64,000 bases of DNA from Streptomyces uncialis. Its GTDB lineage: Bacteria > Actinomycetota > Actinomycetes > Streptomycetales > Streptomycetaceae. Position 1 is the first letter of the stretch. Each line of letters opens with the position of its first letter. The stretch spans positions 7,310,001 through 7,374,000 of the forward strand of contig NZ_CP109583.1 of the NCBI RefSeq assembly GCF_036250755.1, written 5' to 3'. The notes below the pieces were generated by a model. It had not been told where the DNA came from and did not search any database. It was given only the letters and a program-made list of their open reading frames with translations. A program made the position numbers and the translations under genes. Below, piece after piece: positions 20,650 through 29,339 of the stretch.

Positions 20650-23600
20650 GTGACGGATCAGGCGGTGGACACCGACGGCACCCGGCTTTCCGGGGGCGGG
20701 CGGCCCCGTGCGTCGGCGACCGCCCCCACGGAGAGTCAGTTCCTCGGACGGACCCGGGAGTTGAAGGAGCTGCGCGCCGACATCGAACGCGCCGGCCTCG
20801 ACACCATCGCCGGGAAGAAGGCGCCACGCGCGCGCGTGCTGCTCATCGCCGGACGCCCCGGCTCGGGCCGCACCGCCCTCGCCGACGAACTCGTCCGGCA
20901 GGTCGCGCACCGTTACCCCGACGGGGTGCTCCGGGCCCGGCTCACCGAACCCGACGGCACCCCCGTCCCCACCGACCGGGCCGCCCGCGCGCTCCTCGAC
21001 GCATTCGGCGTCCCCGCCCCCGCGGGGGCGTCCGCCGACGACCTGACCGCCGATCTGCGCGAAGCCCTCACCGACCGGCGCGTACTGCTCCTCCTCGACG
21101 GCGCCGCCGACGCCGAACAGGTCGACGAACTGGTGCCGCCCACCCCGTCCAGCCTGGTCCTCGCCGTCACCGAGGGCCCCCTGACCGGCGTCGCCGACGT
21201 ACGGCCCTGCACCCTCGGCGGCCTCGACACCAAGTCGGCCGTGGAGCTCCTCACCCGCTGGACCGGCTCCGTACGCGTCACCGTCGACCCGCTCGCCGCC
21301 GAAGGACTCGTCGAGGAATGCGGCGCCCAGCCCGCCGCGCTCGTCCTCGCCGGCGGCTGGCTCGCCGCCCGCCCCAAGTCGTCCGTCGCGGACCTCGCCA
21401 AACGGCTGCGCGCCCGGTCCGAGGACGGCCCCGTCCTGGCCCGGATCTTCCACCACTCCTACGAGGCCCTGCCCGCCGTCGCGGCCCGGATACTGCGACT
21501 GCTCAGCCTCACCCCCGGCGGCCTCGCCGACCCGCACACCGCGTCCGCCCTCGCGGGCTGCTCGGTCTCCGCCGCCCGGTCGACCCTCGACGACTTCACC
21601 GCGCTCGGCCTGCTGCGCCGCGTCGACTCCCCGCTCCCGCAGTACGAGGTCCCCGACTGCCTCGTCCCCCTGCTGCGCAACCTCACCGAGACCAAGGACC
21701 GGCCCGCCGAGGTCCAGCTCGCGCGGGCCCGCATGCTGGAGCGGACCGTACGGCTGCTCCAGTCCTGCCGCGCGATCACCCAGACCGACGACGCCCTGGC
21801 CCAGAGCCGGCTCGCCGGGCTCCCGCGCGCGCTGCGCTTCCCCAACCCGCGGGCCGCCGCCGACTGGCTGCGCATCCGGCGGCCCGCGCTGCTCGCCGCC
21901 GCCCGGACGGCCGTCGCGGACGGCGAGCTGGACACCCTGGCCCGCCGGCTGATGGCCGCGCTGACCCGGGCGCTCGTCGCCCATGAGGGCACCGGGGCCG
22001 CCGCCCCCGATCTGTACGGCATCCACGCGCTGGTCCTGGACGTGGCCGAGCGCCGCGACCTCCCGCGTGAACGGGCCGCCGCCCTGCTGAACCTCGCCGA
22101 CCTGGACGCCCGGACCGGCCGCACCCAGGACGCCCTGGTCCGCTACCGGGCCGCGCTGGACGCCGGACGGCAGGCCCGGGACCCGTACGCGACCGGCCGC
22201 GCGATGGAGTCCGTCGGCGGCGCCTATCAGGAACTGGGGGACTGGTACCGGGCCGCCGACTGGTACGGACGCGCGCTGGCCCAGCGGCTGGCCCGCGGTG
22301 AAGGGGAGGACGCGGCCCGGCTGCACGGCCGGATCGCGGGCGTGCAGACCTACGCGGGCCGCTACGGCGACGCCCTGCGCAACTGGCGTTCGGCGGTGTC
22401 CGGGCACCGCAGGACCGGGGACATCCCCGCGGTGGCCCGCGCGCTCAGCGAGCTGGCCCGGGTGCAGGAGTACGCGGGCCGTCCCGACGAGTCGCTCGGT
22501 ACCTGCCACGAGGCCGTCGAGTGGGCACGCCGGGCCGACGACGCCCGGCTCCAGGCCGCGCTCCAGCTCCGGCTGGCGGACACCCTCGACCGGCTCGGGG
22601 ACTCCTCGACCGCGCAGCTGCACCGCAACGCGGCCGAGCGGATGCTGGGCGAGGACCCGGCCGGGCCGGACGGGTACGAGTACGGGGGCACGGGCACGGG
22701 CGTGGCGACGGCCGGCCGGACGGCGGGGAGCACGACGGTGTCCGCCCCTGGTGGTGGGATCGGCCCGGACGACCCGGTCACCCCGCACGACGGCCCGGAC
22801 AGTCCGGACAGCCAGGACGGCCTAGGTGTTCAGGTCGCTGTGGGTGCTGTGGGTGCTGTGGGTGCTGTGGGTGCTGTGGGTGCTGCGGGTGCTGCGGGCG
22901 GTCAGGGCGCTCCGGGTGGTCAGGCTGGGCAGGGTGTCCCGCAGGTGCTGGACGTCTCGGGTGTCCCGGACGCCGCGCACGCCCCGCGGGCCTCTGATGC
23001 GCCTCAGTCGCTGGATGCCTCAGGCGCATCGGCCGCCTCGGGTACCTCGGATGCCCTGGCCGCCTCGGGTGTCCAGGACGGTCCGGACAGCGGCGGCACC
23101 GGGTCGGACGGCAGCCGGACGAGCCGGGACGAGCACGCGGCCTCGGTCGACCTGGGCGGGCCGGACGACCTGGGCGGGCCGGGTGGCCTCGTCGGGCCGG
23201 AACCGGAACTGCTTCGCGAGCCCGCCGCGGAGCCCGTCGCCCCGACGCGGGCGGAGGCCGTCCCGGAGCCGGTGGCACGTCCCGGTGCCGACGGCGCGGA
23301 CAGCGCGCCGGACAGCGCGCCGGACAGCGCGCCCCGACCCGACGCCCGGCCCGCCGCGCCCGCCGCGCTCGTCGTGGAGGAACCCGGTGCCGCACCGGCC
23401 GCCGGTGGCGCGGACCAGGCGAGGCCCGCGCTTGACGTGAGCGGACCTGCGGCCGGGGCGGGTGCTCCCGGACCCGCCGTGGCGCCGGACCCGGGCGGGG
23501 CGGGACCCGGCGAGCCGGAGACCGTGGAGCGCGCGGGGGACGCGGCCGCGGAATCCGTCGTGGTACCGCTCACGCCGATCGCCCCCGCCCCGGAAGCGGA

Positions 23601-23664
23601 ACAGCGGTCCGGGCCGACGCGCAGGCGGAGCTCACGCGGTGGCAAACCGCGCGGCCGGTCCTGA
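20650..23664 (+). CDS. STAND-like P-loop ATPase with TPR repeats and a long Ala/Gly/Pro-rich tail
   Basis: 1004 residues from GTG 20650. QFLGRTRELKELRADIE and the phosphate loop LLIAGRPGSGRTALADEL (about 60-78) begin an AfsR/NB-ARC-like ATPase module with Walker B-like RRVLLLLDGAAD. The usual Walker A lysine is Arg (GSGRT). A winged-helix-like region is followed by TPR segments from about 470 to 665 (AAALLNLADLDARTGRTQDA, SVGGAYQELGDWYRAADWYG). From about 680 to the end the chain is low-complexity and disordered, with a basic finish. Unlike AfsR-type SARPs there is no N-terminal DNA-binding domain, so it probably acts through protein contacts. Role unknown. Confidence 0.85.
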   Translation: MTDQAVDTDGTRLSGGGRPRASATAPTESQFLGRTRELKELRADIERAGLDTIAGKKAPRARVLLIAGRPGSGRTALADELVRQVAHRYPDGVLRARLTEPDGTPVPTDRAARALLDAFGVPAPAGASADDLTADLREALTDRRVLLLLDGAADAEQVDELVPPTPSSLVLAVTEGPLTGVADVRPCTLGGLDTKSAVELLTRWTGSVRVTVDPLAAEGLVEECGAQPAALVLAGGWLAARPKSSVADLAKRLRARSEDGPVLARIFHHSYEALPAVAARILRLLSLTPGGLADPHTASALAGCSVSAARSTLDDFTALGLLRRVDSPLPQYEVPDCLVPLLRNLTETKDRPAEVQLARARMLERTVRLLQSCRAITQTDDALAQSRLAGLPRALRFPNPRAAADWLRIRRPALLAAARTAVADGELDTLARRLMAALTRALVAHEGTGAAAPDLYGIHALVLDVAERRDLPRERAAALLNLADLDARTGRTQDALVRYRAALDAGRQARDPYATGRAMESVGGAYQELGDWYRAADWYGRALAQRLARGEGEDAARLHGRIAGVQTYAGRYGDALRNWRSAVSGHRRTGDIPAVARALSELARVQEYAGRPDESLGTCHEAVEWARRADDARLQAALQLRLADTLDRLGDSSTAQLHRNAAERMLGEDPAGPDGYEYGGTGTGVATAGRTAGSTTVSAPGGGIGPDDPVTPHDGPDSPDSQDGLGVQVAVGAVGAVGAVGAVGAAGAAGGQGAPGGQAGQGVPQVLDVSGVPDAAHAPRASDAPQSLDASGASAASGTSDALAASGVQDGPDSGGTGSDGSRTSRDEHAASVDLGGPDDLGGPGGLVGPEPELLREPAAEPVAPTRAEAVPEPVARPGADGADSAPDSAPDSAPRPDARPAAPAALVVEEPGAAPAAGGADQARPALDVSGPAAGAGAPGPAVAPDPGGAGPGEPETVERAGDAAAESVVVPLTPIAPAPEAEQRSGPTRRRSSRGGKPRGRS
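22837..22899 (+). repeat. 9-bp tandem repeat inside the STAND-like gene
   Basis: Five perfect copies of GCTGTGGGT (22837-22881) are followed by GCTGCGGGT and GCTGCGGGC. They encode a Val/Ala-Gly-Ala run in the disordered tail. Unit number changes would keep the frame, so length polymorphism between strains is expected. Confidence 0.9.
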
Positions 23665-24209
23665 GCCGCCTGGCGCTTCGGGTGCCGAATGCCGGGGGCC
23701 GGTTCTGAGCCCTCCGGCACACCGGGTGCCGTCGCCCGTCCTGCGACCCCCGGCATACCGAGAGCTCACCGCAGCCCGGCCGACCGACTCGCCGGCCGAC
23801 CGACTCGCCGACCGGCCGGACGGGCTGGTCGAGCTGGTCGGGCCGGGTGGTCGCCCGTGACGGGTCGGAGCGGGGTGGGGCGTGGCGGGGCGCAGGGTGG
23901 CGTGCGGGGGCGCGTGGGGCTGTGTTCCGGCGGCCCTCTACCGGGGGCCGTGGGGCACCGGAACGCCGTGCCGATGACGGTGATCGGGCCCGTAATCAGG
24001 GAGGTGTAAGGCGGAATCACCGATTCCACCTACGAAATCCGCAGTGCATCCAGGAAAGATTGATGCTTTGGAAGGCTAGACAGCTGGAAGTCCTTCATTA
24101 GACTGGCTCCGCCGCGTTCTTTCGTGGTGCCGCTCGATGTGCCCACGCATATCCGGGTGTGTAGTGCATTGCCCCGAAAAAACCCCTGAGTCAAGGACCG
24201 TGATCGACG
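23665..24209. other. 545-bp intergenic region before ald
   Basis: The first 200 bases are GC-rich with short direct repeats (CCGACTCGCCGGCCGACTCGCCG at about 23779-23815). From about 23990 to 24110 the composition drops sharply in GC and contains the promoter candidate for ald. No gene is supported; a 12-codon ORF from ATG 24063 lacks an RBS. Confidence 0.5.
24077..24104 (+). promoter_or_regulatory. Candidate ald promoter
   Basis: TAGACA (24077-24082), a 16-base spacer and TAGACT (24099-24104) resemble a housekeeping sigma promoter in the AT-rich patch. It would give a leader of about 100 bases before the ald start at 24210. Confidence 0.4.
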
Positions 24210-25325
24210 ATGAAGGTCGGCATCCCCCGCGAGGTCAAGAACAACGAGTTCCGCGTCGCCATCACCCCCGCCGGTGTGCATGAGCTGGTGCGCCACGGCC
24301 ACCAGGTCGTCGTGGAGCAGAACGCCGGTGCCGGGTCGTCGATCACGGACGCCGAGTACGTCGCCGCCGGGGCCGTGATCCTCGCCACCGCCGACGAGGT
24401 GTGGGCCACCGCCGACCTGCTGCTCAAGGTCAAGGAGCCCATCGCCGAGGAGTACCACCGGCTGCGCAAGGACCAGACGCTCTTCACGTACCTGCATCTG
24501 GCGGCCTCCAAGGAGTGCACCGACGCCCTCGTCGCCTCCGGCACCACCGCGATCGCCTACGAGACCGTCGAGCTGCCGAACCGCGCGCTGCCGCTGCTCG
24601 CCCCGATGTCCGAGGTCGCGGGCCGGCTCGCCCCGCAGGTCGGCGCCTACCACCTGATGCGCCCGGCCGGTGGCCGCGGTGTGCTGCCGGGCGGGGTCCC
24701 GGGTGTGGCCGCGGGCAAGGCCGTCGTCATCGGTGGCGGGGTCTCCGGCTGGAACGCCGCGACCATCGCCATCGGCATGGGCTTCCACGTCACGCTGCTC
24801 GACCGTGACATCAACAAGCTCAAGGAGGCCGACAAGCTCTTCGGCACCCGCATCCAGACCGTCGTCTCCAACTCCTTCGAGCTGGAGAAGGCGTGCCTCG
24901 ACGCCGACCTCGTCATCGGCGCGGTCCTCATCCCCGGCGCCAAGGCCCCCAAGCTCGTCACCAACGAGCTGGTGTCCCGGATGAAGCCGGGAAGTGTTCT
25001 TGTCGACATCGCGATCGATCAGGGCGGCTGCTTCGAGGACTCGCGTCCCACCACGCACGCCGAGCCGACCTTCCCGATCCACGGCTCGGTCTTCTACTGC
25101 GTCGCCAACATGCCCGGCGCGGTGCCCCACACCTCCACCTACGCCCTCACCAACGCGACGATGCCCTACATCGTGGAGCTGGCCAACCGCGGCTGGGTCG
25201 AGGCGCTGCGCCGTGACCCGGCGCTGGCCAAGGGCCTGAACACCCATGACGGCAAGGTCGTCTACCGCGAGGTCGCCGAGGCCCACGGGCTCGACCACCT
25301 GGAGCTCGACACGCTTCTCGGCTGA
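24210..25325 (+). CDS. ald: Alanine dehydrogenase
   Basis: 371 residues, full length, from ATG 24210. It begins [20 protein letters not shown], the conserved N-terminus. Lys in LLLKVKEP and His in [11 protein letters not shown] are catalytic. [20 protein letters not shown] is the NAD-binding loop, and [20 protein letters not shown] the C-terminal signature. It interconverts L-alanine and pyruvate/ammonia with NAD. A long leader and AT-rich upstream region suggest regulated expression. Confidence 0.96.
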   Translation: MKVGIPREVKNNEFRVAITPAGVHELVRHGHQVVVEQNAGAGSSITDAEYVAAGAVILATADEVWATADLLLKVKEPIAEEYHRLRKDQTLFTYLHLAASKECTDALVASGTTAIAYETVELPNRALPLLAPMSEVAGRLAPQVGAYHLMRPAGGRGVLPGGVPGVAAGKAVVIGGGVSGWNAATIAIGMGFHVTLLDRDINKLKEADKLFGTRIQTVVSNSFELEKACLDADLVIGAVLIPGAKAPKLVTNELVSRMKPGSVLVDIAIDQGGCFEDSRPTTHAEPTFPIHGSVFYCVANMPGAVPHTSTYALTNATMPYIVELANRGWVEALRRDPALAKGLNTHDGKVVYREVAEAHGLDHLELDTLLG

Positions 25326-25404
25326 GCCCGACCGCGCCCGGCGGCGCGGCCGGTGACCTGCGGCGCCGCGCGTCGCGGTCAACGGATGCCGCCAAGCTCA
25401 CGCG

Positions 25405-25438
25405 TACGGCCGGACCTTGTGGACGAGGTCCGGCCGTA
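25405..25438 (+). terminator. Hairpin terminator after ald
   Basis: TACGGCCGGACCT (25405-25417) pairs perfectly with AGGTCCGGCCGTA (25426-25438) across an 8-base loop. No T-tract. Confidence 0.7.
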
Positions 25439-25629
25439 GGCATGTCGATGTGTGGATCGCGCCACTGTGCGAAGCGCTGTGAGGTGTTCGTACCGACCGG
25501 TCCAACTCGCCTCGAACGTAACCCTTTAACCGATTCGTACACCCGTGAACAGCGGTGGAGAGCCGCCGTACGCCCTTGACAGGGGCGGGTTCCGATGCCG
25601 ACACATCGTGCCGGGTCCGGCGGATTGTG

Positions 25630-25659
25630 TTGCTGCGGAGCGGTGACACGCCATAGAGT
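25630..25659 (+). promoter_or_regulatory. Candidate promoter of the parA-scpAB run
   Basis: TTGCTG (25630-25635), an 18-base spacer and TAGAGT (25654-25659) lie 73 bases before the parA start. The match is moderate and unproven. Confidence 0.35.
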
Positions 25660-25731
25660 CGCCAACCGTCGGCATGGTGCCACGCTGACCTATCGAGAAG
25701 TTTCCTGGTCACCAAGGAGGTAAGACGACTT

Positions 25732-26895
25732 GTGAATGAGTCGACATTTACTCCCGGGGGTGGTCAACCAGGAATCCCTGGGCGGGGCCAGGGCCCCGTG
25801 GGGTTCGAGGCTGTCGGCTCGGTCGCTGTCCGCACCTTCGCAGCCCACCAGCAGAGTCCCCAGCGGATTCAGACAGCACACCAGAGCATGGATGGCCCTC
25901 ACGTGAACGCCATGGCCGGCGACCGAAACGGCGACAGCCACTTCGCCGACTACGACCTGCCCGACGGGCACTTCTACGACCCCGACGCGGAGTACGAGCC
26001 CGACCCGGAGTACGCGGCCACGCTCGCGCCCGACGCGGCACGGCAGCGCCGGGAGCGCATCGGCCCCACGGGCCGCCCGCTCCCGTACTTCCCGATCCCG
26101 GGCCCGCTCACCGAGCACGGACCCGCGAAGATCATCGCGATGTGCAACCAGAAGGGCGGCGTCGGCAAGACCACGTCGACCATCAACCTGGGTGCCGCCC
26201 TCGCGGAGTACGGACGCCGGGTCCTCCTCGTCGACTTCGACCCCCAGGGCGCCCTTTCGGTCGGCCTCGGGGTGAACCCGATGGAGCTGGACCTGACGGT
26301 CTACAACCTGCTCATGGAGCGGGGCATGTCGGCCGACGAGGTGCTGCTCAAGACGGCCGTTCCGAACATGGACCTGCTGCCGAGCAACATCGACCTGTCC
26401 GCGGCCGAGGTGCAGCTCGTCTCCGAGGTGGCGCGCGAGTCCACGCTCCAGCGGGCGCTCAAGCCGCTGCTGCCGGACTACGACTACATCGTGATCGACT
26501 GTCAGCCCTCGCTCGGTCTGCTGACGGTGAACGCGCTCACCGCGGCGCACAAGGTGATCGTGCCGCTGGAGTGCGAGTTCTTCGCGCTGCGCGGTGTGGC
26601 CCTGCTCACCGAGACGATCGAGAAGGTCCAGGAGCGGCTCAACCCGGAACTGGAGCTCGACGGCATTCTCGCCACGATGTACGACTCCCGCACGGTGCAC
26701 AGCCGCGAGGTCCTCGCGCGCGTGGTGGAGGCGTTCGACGATCACGTGTACCACACGGTGATCGGCCGGACGGTCCGCTTCCCGGAGACCACGGTCGCCG
26801 GTGAGCCGATCACCACGTACGCGTCGAACTCCGTCGGTGCCGCCGCCTACCGCCAGCTCGCCAGGGAGGTGCTCGCCCGGTGTCACGCCGAGTGA
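25732..26895 (+). CDS. ParA/Soj-family ATPase (orphan, next to scpAB)
   Basis: 387 residues. GTG 25732 is supported by AAGGAGG at 25714-25720. Residues 1-130 are an acidic, Asp/Tyr/Pro-rich extension. The deviant Walker A MCNQKGGVGKTTSTINLG is at about 138-155, the A' motif LVDFDPQGALSVGLG follows, and DYIVIDCQPSLGLLT is Walker B. ParA proteins form ATP-dependent dimers on DNA to move cargo. There is no parB here; instead the next gene (16-base overlap) encodes a ribbon-helix-helix-like protein. A later start at a methionine near residue 45-55 is possible. Confidence 0.92.
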   Translation: MNESTFTPGGGQPGIPGRGQGPVGFEAVGSVAVRTFAAHQQSPQRIQTAHQSMDGPHVNAMAGDRNGDSHFADYDLPDGHFYDPDAEYEPDPEYAATLAPDAARQRRERIGPTGRPLPYFPIPGPLTEHGPAKIIAMCNQKGGVGKTTSTINLGAALAEYGRRVLLVDFDPQGALSVGLGVNPMELDLTVYNLLMERGMSADEVLLKTAVPNMDLLPSNIDLSAAEVQLVSEVARESTLQRALKPLLPDYDYIVIDCQPSLGLLTVNALTAAHKVIVPLECEFFALRGVALLTETIEKVQERLNPELELDGILATMYDSRTVHSREVLARVVEAFDDHVYHTVIGRTVRFPETTVAGEPITTYASNSVGAAAYRQLAREVLARCHAE

Positions 26896-27563
26896 GTCTG
26901 CCGGGAGCCGACGAGTTGTTCCGTACCACCGGGGGGACGGCGCTCCAGTCGTCCTCCCCCAGGCGCCCGCCGAACGGCGGGGCCAGGGTGCCGGGTCCCG
27001 CCGCCGAGGGTGACGGGACCGCCGCCGACGGGAGCACGGAGCCGTCGGCGGCTCAGCCGTCCGTACCGTCGCCCGCCCGCTCCCCGCACACGCCGCAGCA
27101 GAACGGGCGGCACGGCGAGGGCGCGGCCGAGCACGGTTCCGCGGCCGACGCGGAGGCCGGGGAGTCCCGCACCCGGGGCGCTGAGCGCTCGTCTGACGGC
27201 ATGGAACAGTCTCCAGGGCATCCTGGGCGCCGTACGGCCCCGGAGGCCGCCACAGGGGCGACAGGGGCCACCGCCACGGCCGGCCGGGGCGCGGTCGCGC
27301 CCGCGTCCGGCAGCGCGGCCCGGCGGCGGGGCCGCGCGGCGCGCAGGCCCAGCGGCCGGGAACGCCACGACGAGAAGATCACCGTGTACGTGTCCGCCGA
27401 GGAGCTCATGGACCTGGAGCACGCCCGGCTCGTGCTGCGGGGCGAGCACGGTCTCGCGGTGGACCGGGGGCGGATCGTGCGGGAGGCGGTCGCCGTCGTC
27501 CTGGCCGATCTGGAGTCACGGGGCGACGCGAGCATCCTGGTACGGCGGCTTCGTGGTCGGTAG
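26880..27563 (+). CDS. Ribbon-helix-helix-like partner of ParA
   Basis: 227 residues, GTG 26880 overlapping the parA stop by 16 bases. Residues 1 to about 155 are disordered and Ala/Gly/Ser/Arg-rich. The C-terminal 67 residues are ordered: DEKITVYVSAEELMDLEHAR then GLAVDRGRIVREAVAVVLAD. They read as a beta strand plus two helices of CopG/ParG-like RHH type, with a basic patch RRRGRAARRPSGRER just before. The inferred role is DNA binding and stimulation of the adjacent ParA ATPase; not demonstrated to my knowledge. Confidence 0.75.
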   Translation: MSRRVSLPGADELFRTTGGTALQSSSPRRPPNGGARVPGPAAEGDGTAADGSTEPSAAQPSVPSPARSPHTPQQNGRHGEGAAEHGSAADAEAGESRTRGAERSSDGMEQSPGHPGRRTAPEAATGATGATATAGRGAVAPASGSAARRRGRAARRPSGRERHDEKITVYVSAEELMDLEHARLVLRGEHGLAVDRGRIVREAVAVVLADLESRGDASILVRRLRGR

Positions 27564-28668
27564 CCCTCGGCGGGGGCGACGTGTACTGGGTACGGGACCC
27601 GCGGGGTCCGACGGCCACGACGGGTCCGACGGGCTCGGTGGGTCCGAGGCGTCCTGGCGGCCCGGGGAGCCCGGTGGGCCTGCGGAAGAAACGCCTGATG
27701 ACGCGCTCGTGTCCGATGACGCGCTCGTGCGTGAAGAGGTGCCGGAGGCATCCGGCGGCACGGGCGCCGCGAGCGGGGGCGACACCCGCTTCCAGGTGCG
27801 GCTGGTCAACTTCGAGGGGCCGTTCGATCTGCTGCTCCAGCTGATCGCCAAGCACAAGCTGGATGTGACCGAGGTCGCGCTGTCCCGGGTCACCGACGAG
27901 TTCATGGCGTACATCCGGGGCCGCGGACCTGACTGGGACCTGGACGAGACGACCGAGTTCCTGGTCGTCGCCGCGACCCTGCTCGACCTCAAGACGGCCC
28001 GGCTGCTGCCGACCGCGGAGGTTGAGGACGAGGCGGACCTGGCGCTCCTGGAGGCGCGGGACCTGCTCTTCGCCCGGCTGCTCCAGTACCGCGCCTACAA
28101 GCAGATCGCGGACATCCTCGGTGCCCGGCTGGAGGCCGAGGCCCTGCGCCGGCCGCGCACCGTCGGACTGGAACCGCACCACGCGGAACTGCTGCCCGAC
28201 GTGGTGATCAGCATCGGGCCCGAGGGGTTCGCGCGGCTCGCCGTCAAGGCGATGCAGCCCTGCCCCGAGCCCCAGGTGTACGTGGACCACATCCACGCCC
28301 CGCTGGTGAGCGTGCGGGAACAGGCCGCGGCGGTGGTGGCACTGCTGCGGGAACGCGGCGAGACGAGCTTCCAGGAGCTGGTCGCGGACGCGGGCGACAC
28401 GCTCACGGTGGTGGCGCGGTTCCTGGCCCTGCTGGAGCTCTACCGGGAGAAGGCCGTGGCGCTGGAGCAGGAGGAGGCCCTCGGTGAACTCCTGGTGCGC
28501 TGGACCGGCGGCGACGGGGACGAGCCGCCCCGGGTCACGGACGAGTTCGACCGCCCCGCGGACCCGGACGCCCGTGGACGCGCCACCGGCCGATCGGACG
28601 GCGACGGTACGGCGGGCGGCGAGGGTGACCAGGGCGGCAGACGCGACAAGGCTGGGAGTGCGGTGTGA
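27553..28668 (+). CDS. scpA: Segregation and condensation protein ScpA (kleisin)
   Basis: About 371 residues. The kleisin core starts at FQVRLVNFEGPFDLLLQLI (27792 on). LDVTEVALSRVTDEFMAYI and LVVAATLLDLKTARLLP follow, and the C-terminal winged helix has LTVVARFLALLELYREKAV. It bridges SMC heads with ScpB. The start is uncertain: GTG 27553 overlaps the previous gene by 11 bases and leaves an 80-residue low-complexity N-terminus, which homologues also have. GTG 27709, 27727 and 27739 are alternatives. The stop overlaps scpB as GTGA. Confidence 0.88.
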   Translation: MVGSPRRGRRVLGTGPAGSDGHDGSDGLGGSEASWRPGEPGGPAEETPDDALVSDDALVREEVPEASGGTGAASGGDTRFQVRLVNFEGPFDLLLQLIAKHKLDVTEVALSRVTDEFMAYIRGRGPDWDLDETTEFLVVAATLLDLKTARLLPTAEVEDEADLALLEARDLLFARLLQYRAYKQIADILGARLEAEALRRPRTVGLEPHHAELLPDVVISIGPEGFARLAVKAMQPCPEPQVYVDHIHAPLVSVREQAAAVVALLRERGETSFQELVADAGDTLTVVARFLALLELYREKAVALEQEEALGELLVRWTGGDGDEPPRVTDEFDRPADPDARGRATGRSDGDGTAGGEGDQGGRRDKAGSAV

Positions 28669-29339
28669 GTGACAGGGACGACCACATGGCGGCCGGGGGA
28701 CCGGCGGGGGCCCGGGACGTCGCCGCGCTGGAGCTGAGGCCCGCGCTGGAGGCCGTCCTGATGGTCGTCGACGTACCGGCCACCGAGGAGCATCTGGCGA
28801 AGATCCTCCAGCGGCCCCGGCGGCAGATCGCCGACACCCTTCGGGAGCTGGCCGACGAGTACACCGTCCAGGGGCGCGGCTTCGAGCTGCGCCTGGTCGC
28901 GGGCGGCTGGCGCTACTACACCCGGCCGGCCTACGCGGCGGCCGTCGAGGGCTTCGTCCTGGACGGTCAGCACGCGCGCTTGACCCAGGCGGCGCTGGAG
29001 ACCCTGGCGGTCGTCGCGTACCGGCAGCCGGTCAGCCGTTCCCGGGTCTCCGCGGTGCGCGGGGTGAACTGTGACGGGGTGATGCGGACCCTGCTCCAGC
29101 GGGGTCTGACCGAGGAGGCGGGCGCGGAACCCGAAACAGGTGCGATCCTGTACAGGACGACGGACTACTTCCTGGAGCGGATGGGCCTGCGAGGCCTGGA
29201 CGAGCTTCCGGAGCTCGCGCCCTTCCTCCCGGAGGCGGCGGCGATCGAGGCCGAGACCCAGGAGGGTGTCCCGTCGTTCGATCCGGATGCACCCGATTCC
29301 GGGACCTTCGAGCACGCAGACGACAAGACGGAACTTTGA
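28665..29339 (+). CDS. scpB: Segregation and condensation protein ScpB
   Basis: 224 residues from GTG 28665, 4-base overlap with scpA. Two winged-helix domains: LRPALEAVLMVVDVPATEEH in the first, and LTQAALETLAVVAYRQPVSR with VSAVRGVNCDGVMRTLLQRG in the second. The acidic C-terminal tail is typical. It dimerises and binds ScpA in the SMC condensin complex. Confidence 0.93.
   Translation: MSDRDDHMAAGGPAGARDVAALELRPALEAVLMVVDVPATEEHLAKILQRPRRQIADTLRELADEYTVQGRGFELRLVAGGWRYYTRPAYAAAVEGFVLDGQHARLTQAALETLAVVAYRQPVSRSRVSAVRGVNCDGVMRTLLQRGLTEEAGAEPETGAILYRTTDYFLERMGLRGLDELPELAPFLPEAAAIEAETQEGVPSFDPDAPDSGTFEHADDKTEL

Larger units (their letters stand above)
25326..25731. other. 406-bp intergenic region between ald and parA
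   Basis: It holds the ald terminator (25405-25438) and a promoter candidate for the parA operon (25630-25659). TTGACA also occurs at 25576-25581 but without a good -10 at 16-19 bases. No gene supported. Confidence 0.5.
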
